Below are positions 10,888 through 24,322 of a stretch of DNA of 64,000 nucleotides, piece after piece. Origin of the DNA: Selaginella moellendorffii. Lineage: Eukaryota; Streptophyta; Lycopodiopsida; Selaginellales; Selaginellaceae. The first letter of the stretch is position 1; each line of letters opens with the position of its first letter. The notes under the pieces were generated by a model. The model was not told where the DNA came from and searched no databases. It saw only the letters and a list, made by a program, of their open reading frames with translations. The stretch is from positions 457,137-521,136 of the forward strand of contig NW_003314341.1 of the NCBI RefSeq assembly GCF_000143415.4. Direction: 5' to 3'. The translations under genes were made by a program, and so were the position numbers.

Positions 10888-12777
10888 TTACACAGAAGAA
10901 CTTACGAAACCTTTGGGATTTCTGGATGAAGCTCCAAGAATTGTTGTCCATGCCACTCTTTCGGGAACAAAGGGCATGGAATCCACCAATTCTCTCGCGT
11001 TTCTAAGCTGGCCGGATCTCCCAAATGCGTCGATCATGCAGCAGTAAAGCTCCACGTCCGGTTCGATGCCAAAATCTGCGGCCATTCGAAGGAAGTAGCC
11101 TCGGGCAACACTGACGAGCCCGCGATGACTGCACGAGAGAAGAATGCTCGAGAAACACCCGGGATCGATTGGATGAACAGCCCACAAGTTCATGTCTTGG
11201 AAGAAACGTACGGCCTGATTGACACGGCCTCTGCGACAGTACGTCGTTATCAAAATGTTCCACGACGCGGAATCTCTCTTGGGCATGGCGTCAAAGAACG
11301 CTTCCGTCATCGGGAGATTCCCAGTCTGAGAATACGCCATTGCCATTACGTTCCAAGACACAGTGTCCTTCCTGGGAAAGTTTTGAAACAGGGATTCTGC
11401 CTCTAAAATCTTAAAGTTCTGAGCGTAAGCTACCAGCATCGTATTCCAGGTCGTCATGTCCTGGTCTCTCATTGTGTGAAAACATCTCTTACAGTCTTCC
11501 AAATGCCCTAACGCGGCATTTGCTGAAATGAATGAGTTACACACGACAACATCTACAAATCGCAAGGAGTTAAACAAGTGCACTGCAATTTCTATTTTGT
11601 TTTTAGAGAAATAAAAACTGATCATTATGGTGTAGGCAAAGATATCGTGCTCAGGCATAGAATTTCTAAAAAACGTTTCACAATCTTCAAGACACCCCGG
11701 CTGGGCATATGTGGCAAGCAAAGCATTGCATGCCACTATGTCCCTCTCGGGCATCTTCTTGAGAATCTCCTGCGATTCGCCCATCCCTACACGCCCAATT
11801 AGGCTTGACCACGTCACCAAGTTTCTTTCCGGCATCGTTTCCAGGAGCTCCCGAGCATTGTCAACTTCTCCGCATTGAGCCTCCGCACAAATCATGGTAT
11901 TCCAAGTCGACAGATTCCAATAAGGCATGGATTTAAAAACTTCTCGTGCATCTTCCAATTGAGGAATCTGGGCAAATGCATTGAGCATCACCGCCCAAGA
12001 TATCAAATTCTTCTCTGCCATCCTTTCAAAGATGACTTGTGCTGATTCTAAATGCTTACTCTCCGCAAATCCTTGCAGCAAAACCGTCCAAGAAACCACA
12101 TTATGCTCTGGAACCGCATCAAACATCGCCTTCGCGCGATCAATTTCCCCTGTTTGGAAGCAGGCGTTGATCATCGCTGTCCAAGAGACTATTGTGTGTT
12201 CTGGCGATCGATCGAACAGAAACTTGGCTCTCTGGTAATGCCGATGGCTTACCAAAGCCTGAATCATAGTATCCCAGGAGACGGAGTTCCTCTCTAGCAT
12301 GCCGTGAAAGATTCTCTCGGATTCTAGAATGTCCCCGACTTGGGCATATGCTTGAACCATGGCAGTCCAGGAGACCACATTCCATCGCGGCATCCTATCA
12401 AATATTCCTTTAGCTTGTGTGAGATTACCGCATTGGGCACAGGCGACGATCACAGTTGTCCACGAAACAACGTCACGCTGCTCCATGTCATCGAATGTTC
12501 TCTTTGCATCTTCCAGATGCCCATGCAGGGCATATGCCGAGAGGAGTATATTCCAGGAGAAGACGTTGGGTCTTCCGATCGCTGTGAATGCCCGCTCTGC
12601 CTCGACAAGATCCCCGCACTTGGCATACATCTCGACCGTCAAATTCGCGAGGTATCGATCGCAGCCGTGGACACTGTCGAGAAGGACGGCGTGGATTCGC
12701 TTTGCCTGCCCAAGATCCCTGGAATCTCCTGCCGATTTGAGGAGCCTCGCGAGCTCTTGTGTCGTCGTTCTTTCCAT
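10888..12777 (-). CDS. Pentatricopeptide repeat (PPR) protein, PLS/S-type repeats
   Basis: Single-exon ORF of 629 aa on the minus strand. From about residue 40 to 600 it carries tandem repeats of about 31 aa with the S-type pattern (WN/WT-x-M-I-x-A-x-A-Q-x-G-x-L-x-x-A-x-x-x-F-D-x-M-P-x-R-x-V-V-S), plus a longer repeat near the C terminus (DPGCFSSILLSCSHRG). PPR proteins bind organelle RNA in a sequence-specific way. The N terminus shows a LLKSAGDSRDLGQAKRIHA block typical of the family. The chain ends soon after AWTTILGAS, where the E domain would begin. A consensus donor (TTC|GTAAGT) just before the stop and an acceptor downstream leave open a short extra exon. No DYW domain is visible. Confidence 0.92.
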   Translation of the reverse strand: MERTTTQELARLLKSAGDSRDLGQAKRIHAVLLDSVHGCDRYLANLTVEMYAKCGDLVEAERAFTAIGRPNVFSWNILLSAYALHGHLEDAKRTFDDMEQRDVVSWTTVIVACAQCGNLTQAKGIFDRMPRWNVVSWTAMVQAYAQVGDILESERIFHGMLERNSVSWDTMIQALVSHRHYQRAKFLFDRSPEHTIVSWTAMINACFQTGEIDRAKAMFDAVPEHNVVSWTVLLQGFAESKHLESAQVIFERMAEKNLISWAVMLNAFAQIPQLEDAREVFKSMPYWNLSTWNTMICAEAQCGEVDNARELLETMPERNLVTWSSLIGRVGMGESQEILKKMPERDIVACNALLATYAQPGCLEDCETFFRNSMPEHDIFAYTIMISFYFSKNKIEIAVHLFNSLRFVDVVVCNSFISANAALGHLEDCKRCFHTMRDQDMTTWNTMLVAYAQNFKILEAESLFQNFPRKDTVSWNVMAMAYSQTGNLPMTEAFFDAMPKRDSASWNILITTYCRRGRVNQAVRFFQDMNLWAVHPIDPGCFSSILLSCSHRGLVSVARGYFLRMAADFGIEPDVELYCCMIDAFGRSGQLRNARELVDSMPFVPERVAWTTILGASSRNPKGFVSSSV

Positions 12778-12989
12778 ACGGGCTGGCTGGTAATTACCAG
12801 CGATTTAATATCGGCATTTTTTTTTTTTTACTTCCCTCTCTAGCTAACGGAATATCCTTTGAGGGATTATCCAATTGGTGCATGCGGCTGACTCTAGGAG
12901 GAGAGCTTTGGCTGGGCGGCTTGGCCTATTTTCACTGCGCGCAAATCTCTTGCCCTACTCGCGCGCGCGCTCTTGGCGATTGAGCAGTG

Positions 12990-13205
12990 GAGCGATGGCG
13001 CTGGGGCGGCTGGAGGAGGAGAGAGGTAGGCGACGGCGCTAGGCGGCCTTAGGTCTAGGGTTGGGGGAGCCATGGCTTTGAGCAGGAGGTCCTAGGAGTA
13101 GTCGTGCCGAAGAAATCCAAGCCGGAGAAGCCAGCGGCAGTGAAGGTGAGCTCTTATTCTCCTTCGATCTTTGCCCTCATTCCTTGACCTAGTTCTTCTC
13201 GCAGG
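12990..13205 (+). promoter_or_regulatory. 5' leader of the helicase gene with leader intron and uORFs
   Basis: The region upstream of the helicase start holds a telo-box-like TAGGGTT near 13056, a seven-codon upstream ORF at 13072-13095, another short upstream ORF from about 12994, and a probable leader intron 13146-13204 (GTGAG...TCGCAG). The main start codon lies two bases after the acceptor, which is why translation was begun at 13206. Confidence 0.5.
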
Positions 13206-15085
<1,880 letters not shown>

Positions 15086-15389
15086 TGTAGCAGCGGGTAC
15101 TTGTATTCCCTACCAAAAACTCTCACGTTTTAAACTTAAAACCAGAAGAAAAAAAATTAAAAAAATGAGAAACGTCAAAAACAAAAAGAAAAAATGCTAA
15201 AAAAACAAGAAAAAAAAAAACCAGCAATCTTCTAACCAGTTAGCAGCAGGTGGCGAATTCTTTGTTCTTGTCGTAACTGTGGAAATTTTGGTTCCACCGC
15301 ATCCTTTTGCGTGAAGTTCAGTAAAATGCGAAGTTTAGTTCTGAATAGGCGGAATATGCTTGACTGCGCTTATAACGAGGATATTCTGT
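15086..15389 (+). other. 3' region of the helicase gene
   Basis: Convergent gap between the helicase stop and the LRR gene stop. It contains an A-rich tract at about 15140-15222 and no supported gene. It probably holds both 3' UTRs. Confidence 0.5.
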
Positions 15390-16772
15390 CTACAACGTTT
15401 TCGAATTGAGATAGGCTATGGCGCCGAGAAAAAAAAGGAGAGCTATGCTTTCATCGGTATGTGCAACGCTACTAGAGGTTTCAGTGCTGCTGGGCTGCGA
15501 GGGATTGTTGAAAATTTCCTCCAATTCAGCGCATTGCTCCACTCCATCGTGTTTCAATGGCGACTTCAAGCAGAGACCCGTATTGTTCATGAGGCGGAGG
15601 CGAGCGCCGAGCTTGGTGGCGACTTCTCTGGAGACTGGAACTGGGCCGGACAAGGAGTTCCTGGCAAGGTTGAGCTCGCAGAGTTGAGGAAGCGCGAGGA
15701 TCTCTCTTGGGATTGATCCGTGGAGCTTGTTGTTTTCCAGGTGGAGAACTTTGAGGCTCTTGAGCCTTCCAAGCGCCGTGGGAATCTTCCCTGCGATGTT
15801 GGTCGAGGAGAGGACGAGGACCTGGAGGCTGGTGATGTTTCCCAGTGACTCTGGGATCGTGAAGCTGAGGCTGTTCTCCCGGAGGATCAAGTCTTGGAGC
15901 GTATGCAGCCTTCCAAACGACTCGGGGATGCCTCCAGCCAGCCGGTTGCGACTGAGATCCATGAAGAGCAGCGACTCAAACCTTCCCAATTCGTCTGGTA
16001 AGCTTCCACTCAATCTGTTGTTGCCCAAGTCGAGCTTCTTCAAGCTCCTCAAGCTGCTGATCACACCTGGGATCTCACCTTCCAGATCGTTGTTGCTCAA
16101 GTCCAGAATAATGGCGCTGGCGAGCTTGTCCAGCGAGCTGGGAATGAAACCGCTCAGCCTGTTGTTGCTGAGATCGAGCCTCTGGAGAGAGCTCAGGTTT
16201 CCAAGCGAAGGTGGTATAGAAGAGCTCAAGTTGTTACCGTGAAGATCCAAGGTGTGAAGCTTGGAGAGGCTTGCAAGCTCCGCAGGAACAGCACCAATGT
16301 GTCCGTTTTCTCGAAGCACCAGAGACTCGAGGCGAGCTCCAAGCTGACCGATTTGCGGCGGAATTGGCCGGGGATTGCCGCTGCAGCACCTGTAGAAGAA
16401 GAGGCGCCTGAGAAAGACGAGCTTGGCGATGGAAGGCGAGATTGTGGAGTCGGAGCTACAGGCAGGGAAGGCCGTGTCGTCGGAGAGGACTCCAAACGAG
16501 AGCGAGACGACGTGAAGGAGGTTGGTGCTCGTGTCCAAGGTACACTCGATTCCATGCCATCTTCCATTGCAAACATCCGGAATTGTTGTGACCCACGAGT
16601 TTCCAGTGGCAGCCATGACGTCGTAAACGGCTCGAATCTCGCGTGGATCGGTGCGAGCGCTGGCATTCTGCTGCATGATCGGGAGGACCATGTCGTCGCA
16701 GCTCACATGAGTCGTGACGATGCAGAGGATGATACAGGAAGAAGCGATCACGATACTTACAAGAAACATCAT
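15390..16772 (-). CDS. LRR receptor-like protein, PII-2 / RLP29-like
   Basis: Single-exon 460-aa ORF. A hydrophobic signal peptide covers about 1-24. A cysteine-bearing N-terminal cap follows, with VYDVMAATGNSW and DVCNGRWHGIEC, a signature of the Piriformospora indica-insensitive 2-like and related extracellular LRR proteins. About ten plant-type LRRs (L-x-x-L-x-L-x-x-N-x-L-x-G-x-I-P) fill about 120-390, then a serine/threonine-rich stretch and a hydrophobic C terminus (ALLFFLGAIAYL) that may be a membrane anchor or GPI signal. No kinase domain is present. The protein is predicted to be at the cell surface. In Arabidopsis, PII-2 relates to symbiosis with a root fungus; a similar role here is only inference. 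The first of two adjacent methionines was used. Confidence 0.9.
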   Translation of the reverse strand: MMFLVSIVIASSCIILCIVTTHVSCDDMVLPIMQQNASARTDPREIRAVYDVMAATGNSWVTTIPDVCNGRWHGIECTLDTSTNLLHVVSLSFGVLSDDTAFPACSSDSTISPSIAKLVFLRRLFFYRCCSGNPRPIPPQIGQLGARLESLVLRENGHIGAVPAELASLSKLHTLDLHGNNLSSSIPPSLGNLSSLQRLDLSNNRLSGFIPSSLDKLASAIILDLSNNDLEGEIPGVISSLRSLKKLDLGNNRLSGSLPDELGRFESLLFMDLSRNRLAGGIPESFGRLHTLQDLILRENSLSFTIPESLGNITSLQVLVLSSTNIAGKIPTALGRLKSLKVLHLENNKLHGSIPREILALPQLCELNLARNSLSGPVPVSREVATKLGARLRLMNNTGLCLKSPLKHDGVEQCAELEEIFNNPSQPSSTETSSSVAHTDESIALLFFLGAIAYLNSKTL

Positions 16773-18627
16773 CCTTTCTACTCCAGTTGAAAGGTGAGAA
16801 ACTTCTCTTTTTTGCTTCTCGCATTATATAGTTGGAAGCCATGGATTCACATTGAATGTTTTCTTTGCAAGCTCACGGGAGAGCAGTGGATTCTATTAAA
16901 TCTGTAAAATGTTGCAGCAGGGGTCACAGGAAACCATGACCTCCTCATAAATGCAAGGTTTATGAAATTTAAGGTTTACAATGGATTGGGATGAGACAAG
17001 CGCATGAGCTTCTGTACAGGACCAGAGCACCTCTACCCGGGATTGTGAATATCTGAAATGAGCAAAAAAAATTTACTGTCGGTTTGATCTGGGTGGTGAA
17101 CGCGTCCAAGGATGAGCCGGATGCTTGACGAGTCTGGGAAGTGTCAAACTGGGAAAGAAGAAAAAGCAGTTTGACATTACATGCTTGATATTGGAGACGG
17201 CGGAGTACGACTATGTATGTCAAGGACAAGATCACAAGGCGAGCAGCTTGATGCTGGTGAAGAGGAGATATACCATTGAAGATCCTCACTTTTCGGGGTC
17301 AAGAGCCATTCTCTTATAAAATGCAAAAGTTTAAATCATGAAACTCTGTCCGCACCAGCGGCGGCCCAGGTCCAGAGCCGAATGGTACTCATTCGGTTCT
17401 TTTCTTTCAGGGTTTCTTGCGAGATTGAGAGAGCTGGATTGAGGTGTTCGAGCCACAGGGGCAAACAAACTCTTATGTATAGGAACAGAGTCTGAAATGG
17501 GGTGACCCGGCTTCCTGCTAAATTAGAAGTGTGCTTGTTTACGTATGTCACAATAACATCAGTTGTCTCGCAATCTTTCCCTCAGGAGTGTGGTGTGTTC
17601 CAGCAAGTGAGAAGAACTATAAATGTAAGGATTTAAAACATGTATTAGAGTAAACAAGAAAAGTGATTTAGAAAATCATAGCCATCAGAAACTTTAGAAC
17701 TGGCCCATACAAAACTCAATGGCTTGGTGTGTAAGACAAGCGCAGGTGGCCTTCTGTAAAAGCAGCTAATAGCCCAAAGCTACCTATAGAAGGAAAAGTG
17801 ACATCTAACTTTCTTATTGGCGACTGTCTGGAATGGGAAAATTGTGTTGGTTGAGTCTGGAGAAGGGCATGTTTATGGTATCTTGTCCAATACATGGCGG
17901 GTTCCCTTGCCAAGGTGAGTTCAATGGCAAGCTTTTGCTGGTTTAACCAATTCAACAGACTGCAAACAAACAAAACAAACCAAGTTGATAAACTTGTTGA
18001 AAGGAATTACCCTATGGGAAATATGGAAAGCCAGGTGTAACAAGATTTTCAACAATAAACATGATGGCCAAAAGGTGGTAGCTGTGTGAGTTTGGGCTTG
18101 AATCATCACTGCAGCAGCAGCACTAGAAAAAAGACAAGGGTGAAATGGTCCAGAAAAAACAAAAAGAGAAGCACAAATCTAGCATTTTTTGTGGAAGTAA
18201 AGGGAGGTAGGCATTCGTGAATGGATGTGGATACCACTGGATGAATGGTTTCAAGTGACACATTTAAAATGGCCATTAAGTTCTAATTCACAAGCAAACC
18301 TCTGCTTTCTTCCATAGTAAAACCCTCCCCTTGTGCTGGTTTTATGATCAGTTTTTTAGTGTTTTGCTAGTATATAAAAGGCCCCATTTAACAAAGATTG
18401 CAATAGAGAATTGGACAGCTTTGAAGAACATGTTTGGGAATGGCCATTTGTTCTTCCTCTTTGCTGCAGTTGAGCAGTCATGCAATCTAAAGTCATGTAA
18501 CATTTGCAGTACATGGTCCTTTCTCTAGTTTTTTTGTCATGATATCTACTGTCATTTGTTTCGTTGCAATGTACTTCAGCTGCACCCTATTCACTAGAAC
18601 TTGTTCTTGAATAAAGTGTACCTTATC
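16773..18627. other. Gene-free stretch
   Basis: No coding region, RNA gene or transposon can be supported. The only structure seen is a short perfect inverted repeat at 17142-17176 (TGTCAAACTG, 15-nt spacer, CAGTTTGACA). The part next to 16772 must include the LRR gene promoter. Confidence 0.4.
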
Positions 18628-19139
18628 TCAATGTGTTTGGGTGTGAATAATTAGTGGGCAATAATCATACGGTTGTGGTTCCATTGGTGAAGAGTGAGAG
18701 GAGGAAATACAAGAGAAAAGCTTCAGGGAAATAGCAAGAGAGTGGTGTGCCATGGAGTCGAACACACTGGTGCTGCCAATAAGGCCTGTGGCAAGGAGGA
18801 CGAACCTCTGGACAGCCACAATGTAGTCCTTAGGTAGCAGTGGTTCTTCCATGTTTGCTCTTCTTACAATACTCTGCCTCAATGGGTGAAAGAGCTATGA
18901 TTGCTTGTCACTTGCTACTCTAAGTTTGAAGAGATATCCTAAACCCAGAGCTCTGGCGTTCTTTCTTTCCAATCCTTGAGGATGGATTCCATAATGTTTA
19001 TAACCTGAGCAATGTTGGAGATGTCAACTAATGCTAGCGCAAATGTGAGTGTAACTATTGTAAGTAGGTCAGACACTATGCTAGAGAATGTCAAGACACC
19101 TTGAAGTTGCTCAGAACAGCCTTGGAATTGCCTCCTCAA
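18628..19139 (-). pseudogene. Unidentified coding-like remnant
   Basis: Two minus-strand open stretches, 18939-19139 and 18628-18882, read like exons of an unknown protein. The upstream one has TKLRRQFQGCSEQLQG followed by a hydrophobic segment (SDLLTIVTLTFALALVDIS). The downstream one has MEEPLLPKDYIVAVQRFV. They are separated by stops and clear splice sites are not visible. I do not recognise the family; it may be a decayed gene or chance open frames. Confidence 0.25.
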
Positions 19140-19418
19140 CTTGGTGATATCCTTGTTTGCTTTGAGTTGACAAGCAAAGCTATGGCTATGGTTGTCTTTG
19201 TGAGTTAATGGTTTTTCTTCATTAATAAGAGCATTTTACTATCTTATGCATTCTAGGCAAACCAACGATTCGTGGTGATTGCTTCATCTAGACTTGATAG
19301 CTGAGAGAGCATTGATATCAGCCTGGTTATAATTATTTGAGTGTTTGATTTTATCCTGCGTAGGTTCTGGCTTACAGACAGGAGTCGTGCTAGTTTCAAA
19401 ACAGCTTCGTGGTGAAAC
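19140..19418. other. Spacer downstream of the PQBP1-like gene
   Basis: No gene or repeat is visible. It should include the 3' UTR of the minus-strand PQBP1-like gene ending at 19419. Confidence 0.4.
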
Positions 19419-21182
<1,764 letters not shown>

Positions 21183-21206
21183 CGAAGAATCTATCGATCG
21201 ATTCAC

Positions 21207-21216
21207 AAACCCTAAA
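21207..21216 (-). promoter_or_regulatory. Telo-box upstream of the PQBP1-like gene
   Basis: AAACCCTAAA lies 25 nt upstream of the start codon, inside the 65-bp gap to the UBX gene. It repeats the arrangement seen before PYRB. Confidence 0.5.
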
Positions 21217-21247
21217 GCTTGAGAATAAATAAGGGGAGTTGTTCTAT

Positions 21248-22347
21248 TCACGCATTGCTCTTCTGGATGACAACAGCGTTAGCCAATCCAGCCTCTTGGA
21301 TCGTGAGCGACGAATCGTTGAGGAGCTTTGGAGGAAATCCCATGACTTGGAGCGAGTAGAGCTTGGGTCCGCCGGCTCGGGCCGCGTCGATAAACCCACG
21401 AATGTCTCCCACGGTGTGGTGATTGTTGAATCGCGCTACCATTCTCGTCCCATCGGCGAGCCGCAGCTGGAGCGACGTGAAAGGCTTCTGCTCGTCCACC
21501 ACGATCCCACGGAATGGAGCGGCAGGGGTCACAGCGGCGTCACTAGCGTCATTGCTGCTGGGGGGCTGCGAAGATCCTAGAGTTCTTCCTGCTCCAAAGA
21601 AGTATTGCTGCTGCGCTGGAGGCGGCGGCTGGCATGGAGCAAAGCAAAGATCACAGATGAGAAGAGAGAAACTTGAGAGAAGGAACTTACGGTCCAGTCC
21701 GCGTCGCGCTTCATCAAGTTGACATGGACCGGGATGTCTGGATTTCTAGAGTCCAATTCTCTCGGGCACTCACCTCTGTGGATGCTCTAGAAGAACAAGC
21801 AAGGGGGCTTGTGAGAACCGAAAGAGAGAAACAAGAAACTCTATCTCACGCACCTGGAGAAAAGGAATGTTTGCTGGATCGTCGAGCCTTCTCAGGCCAC
21901 CATCGTTCACAGTGAAGCCATTCCTCCAGAAAGTGATGGTGTGAAACACTGGCTCCGGCGTCGATTCCTCGTCCGGAGCTGCCGCCCCGGATGCCTGGCC
22001 GCCTGCTAGGGTTCTTCCAACGCCCCCAAACCCACCGGATTTGGCGCGGCTGGATGAGGACGAGACATCGCCCGTCCCCTTCTGGGCTCCAAGCTCCAGC
22101 GCGCGATTGAAAATCGAGTCGACATCCTTGTTCTGCTTGTTGTTGGCAGGATCTTGGACCACCATGCCACTGAAAATCACATCGATCGATTCATCGGCCA
22201 CGAAACTAACTTGGACCATTGCTGTGCCTACCTCTTCTCGCCGCCAGTGTAGTACTCCTGCCCATCCGAATCGCTGTCCGATTCATGCGCGCGCTTGAGA
22301 TCAGAGAGAGTAGCGACCTCGCCGCGTTTCTTCTTCTTGTCTCCCAT
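21248..22347 (-). CDS. SEP and UBX domain protein (p47/PUX-type CDC48 adaptor)
   Basis: Four exons: 22347-22232, 22169-21854, 21786-21691 and 21628-21248, giving 302 aa. A lysine-rich start ([10 protein letters not shown]) is followed by a SEP domain at about 113-172 ([20 protein letters not shown], then PVHVNLMKR) split across exons 2 and 3. A UBX domain covers about 224-301, with [16 protein letters not shown] and the GFPP loop that contacts the CDC48 N domain. Such proteins recruit the AAA ATPase CDC48/p97 to substrates or regulate its assembly. There is no UBA domain at the N terminus, unlike animal p47. The start is followed upstream by a telo-box-like AACCCTAA at 22359-22366. The gene diverges from the bZIP gene. 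Confidence 0.94.
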
Positions 22348-22446
22348 CCTCCTCCAAGAACCCTAACCTAAAGCCCTTTTCTCTTTACTTTAGTAGTTAT
22401 ACATAACTAACGACCACCACCGGTCACCCTAAAATTTCTCTCTTTC
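22348..22446. promoter_or_regulatory. Bidirectional promoter between UBX and bZIP genes
   Basis: Only 99 bp separate the two divergent start codons. The spacer holds a telo-box-like AACCCTAACC (22359-22368, near the UBX start), an inverted repeat TAGTTAT-AC-ATAACTA (22394-22409) and a CT-rich stretch before the bZIP start. Confidence 0.5.
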
Positions 22447-24322
22447 ATGGGCAGTGAAGGCGACGGCAAATCGATCGCCCCCGAGCAGCACGATCCGGAG
22501 CAGCAGCGCCAGGTACTTGATCGTTCGCGTGAAATTCCCTTGCGCTGTTGTGTGTTCTTTGCTTGATCGGCACGGCATTTTCTTGCTATCGATTGAAGGA
22601 ATGGAGCTCACTGATTCATTCATCCATCCACTGTTTGATCGACCAGCTTTTAGCAATCTATCTCTTTCTGGTTCACAGGACGAGGAGGAAGAGGTGGTGG
22701 AGGAGGAGGAGGAGGAGGAGGATCACGAGGAGCCGACCACGTCCGCCGCTCATCAATTCGATTGCCAATGGCCCATGGCCGATGTAATTGGAGCAGCAGC
22801 GCCATCTCCAGCACTCCAGGTTCTTCCTTTCAAGAGTTTTTTACTTCTTATCCTTGGTTCTTCGATCGTTCTTCCTTTTTGATTCGTTTCTGCGACTGAT
22901 GGATTGGTTCCTCTCGCAGGCAGCAGCTGTTCCAGGCTACGCTTCATCGCCAGTACGCTATATGTGGGGAGGAATCCAGGCAAGTATTCATCTTTTTATA
23001 CGTTTTCTTCTCTCTCTTTTTTGACAATGGAGAAGTTTTCTCTTTTTTGTTTGCGTTTCAGCCTTTGATGCCATCGTTCGCGACATACAATCCTTATGGG
23101 CAGCCGGTAAGATTTTTCTCGTCAGAAAACAGTGTTGATCGTATACAGCAAATGAGCAACAAGCATCCTGCTATGTCTTAAGCATGCTTTTAGGGGCCAC
23201 CTCCTGGACATTTCGGTGCAAAGGCTTTCCAAATGGTACGTCCACCGTGAGCGACCACGGATTGTTTTTTACTCGCGAGAGCTCCACAGGCTCAGAGTGG
23301 TCCTGCTGCGTCAGCCGATGTGCAACAAGCCGACTCGCCATCGAAGAGCAAGCCCGTCAAGAACGGCAGCTTTGGCCACAGGTCAGCCAGCTTTCTTTCG
23401 TTTTGATTATCGAGCTCACCGCACTTTGACAGTAGCAGCAGTGGCAGCGATGGATCAAGCGAAGGAAGCGAAGATGACAACTCCAACAACAACAACAATG
23501 TAAGGAATGTTTTAGCCTCGTTCGTCAACACTGCTTTACAAGTTCTCTGCTGCAGAAGAATGCTTTCCATCAAATGGCTATGGAAGGTGACCGATCTTTA
23601 AACTCTGTTCCCTTGAGTAGCTGGAACTTCACTCGGTCTCGGATGTTGCAGTTTTGGAGAGTAGCAATACAGCAGGAATGTTTGGAAGCTGCTCTGGCTC
23701 CATTGAAGCGAATCCAACGGGAGTGCCGAATACTCTGATGGATTACTGGAGCGGAAATGTTTCCAGAGTACACAGGAAATCGAAGCACTCGTCAGTGCCA
23801 TCGCAGCCGCTGGTCCCGGGGATGCCAAGCTCGCTGTTGGGGGCTGCTTCCGCTTGTGATGGTTCTGATATGTGGTCACAGGTTTATCACACTTGTTTCC
23901 TTCTTTTTTTTCTCAATGTACCTCTGGTAGGATGAACGAGAGCTCAAAAGACAAAGAAGAAAGCAATCCAACCGGGAGTCAGCAAGGCGATCGAGATTGC
24001 GAAAGCAGGCAAGTTTGTCTTCATTCCTTTTCAGAAGAAAGTGATTTAAATCGAATTAATTTGTGTGAAATGAGACAGGCAGAGTGTGAAGAACTAAGCA
24101 CCAGAGTGGATGCTTTGGCTGTGGAGAACGCGGCACTGAGGACCGAGTTGGGCCGACTTATGGAAGAACGTAACAAGCTCGCACAAGAAAATGTCACTTT
24201 GATGGTATGGTTTTACAAAGTTTGTGATTTTTCTAGCTAAACATATATAGTCTAATTTCTTACAGGAACAAGTGCTAGAAAAATCACAACACGAGCAAGA
24301 CACAATGTTTGCTCCTAGTTAA
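22447..24322 (+). CDS. G-box binding factor, group G bZIP transcription factor
   Basis: Twelve exons: 22447-22512, 22679-22819, 22920-22979, 23062-23106, 23194-23235, 23290-23381, 23433-23499, 23556-23586, 23652-23881, 23931-24008, 24079-24204 and 24266-24322. They give 344 aa. The N-terminal half carries the proline-rich MFMR-type block (YMWGG..PLMPS, YNPYGQP, GPPPGH) typical of GBFs. The basic region (about 259-284) is ERELKRQRRKQSNRESARRS, with the invariant N-x7-R, followed by a leucine zipper (285-330). GBFs bind CACGTG in light and stress promoters. Two introns (after exons 3 and 10) use GC rather than GT donors, both in the context CAG|GCAAGT. An acidic glutamate run occupies exon 2. 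Confidence 0.95.

Noticed and set aside
11125-12843. Plus-strand ORFs across the PPR gene
   Set aside because: Antisense shadows of a repeat-rich coding exon, with no domain.
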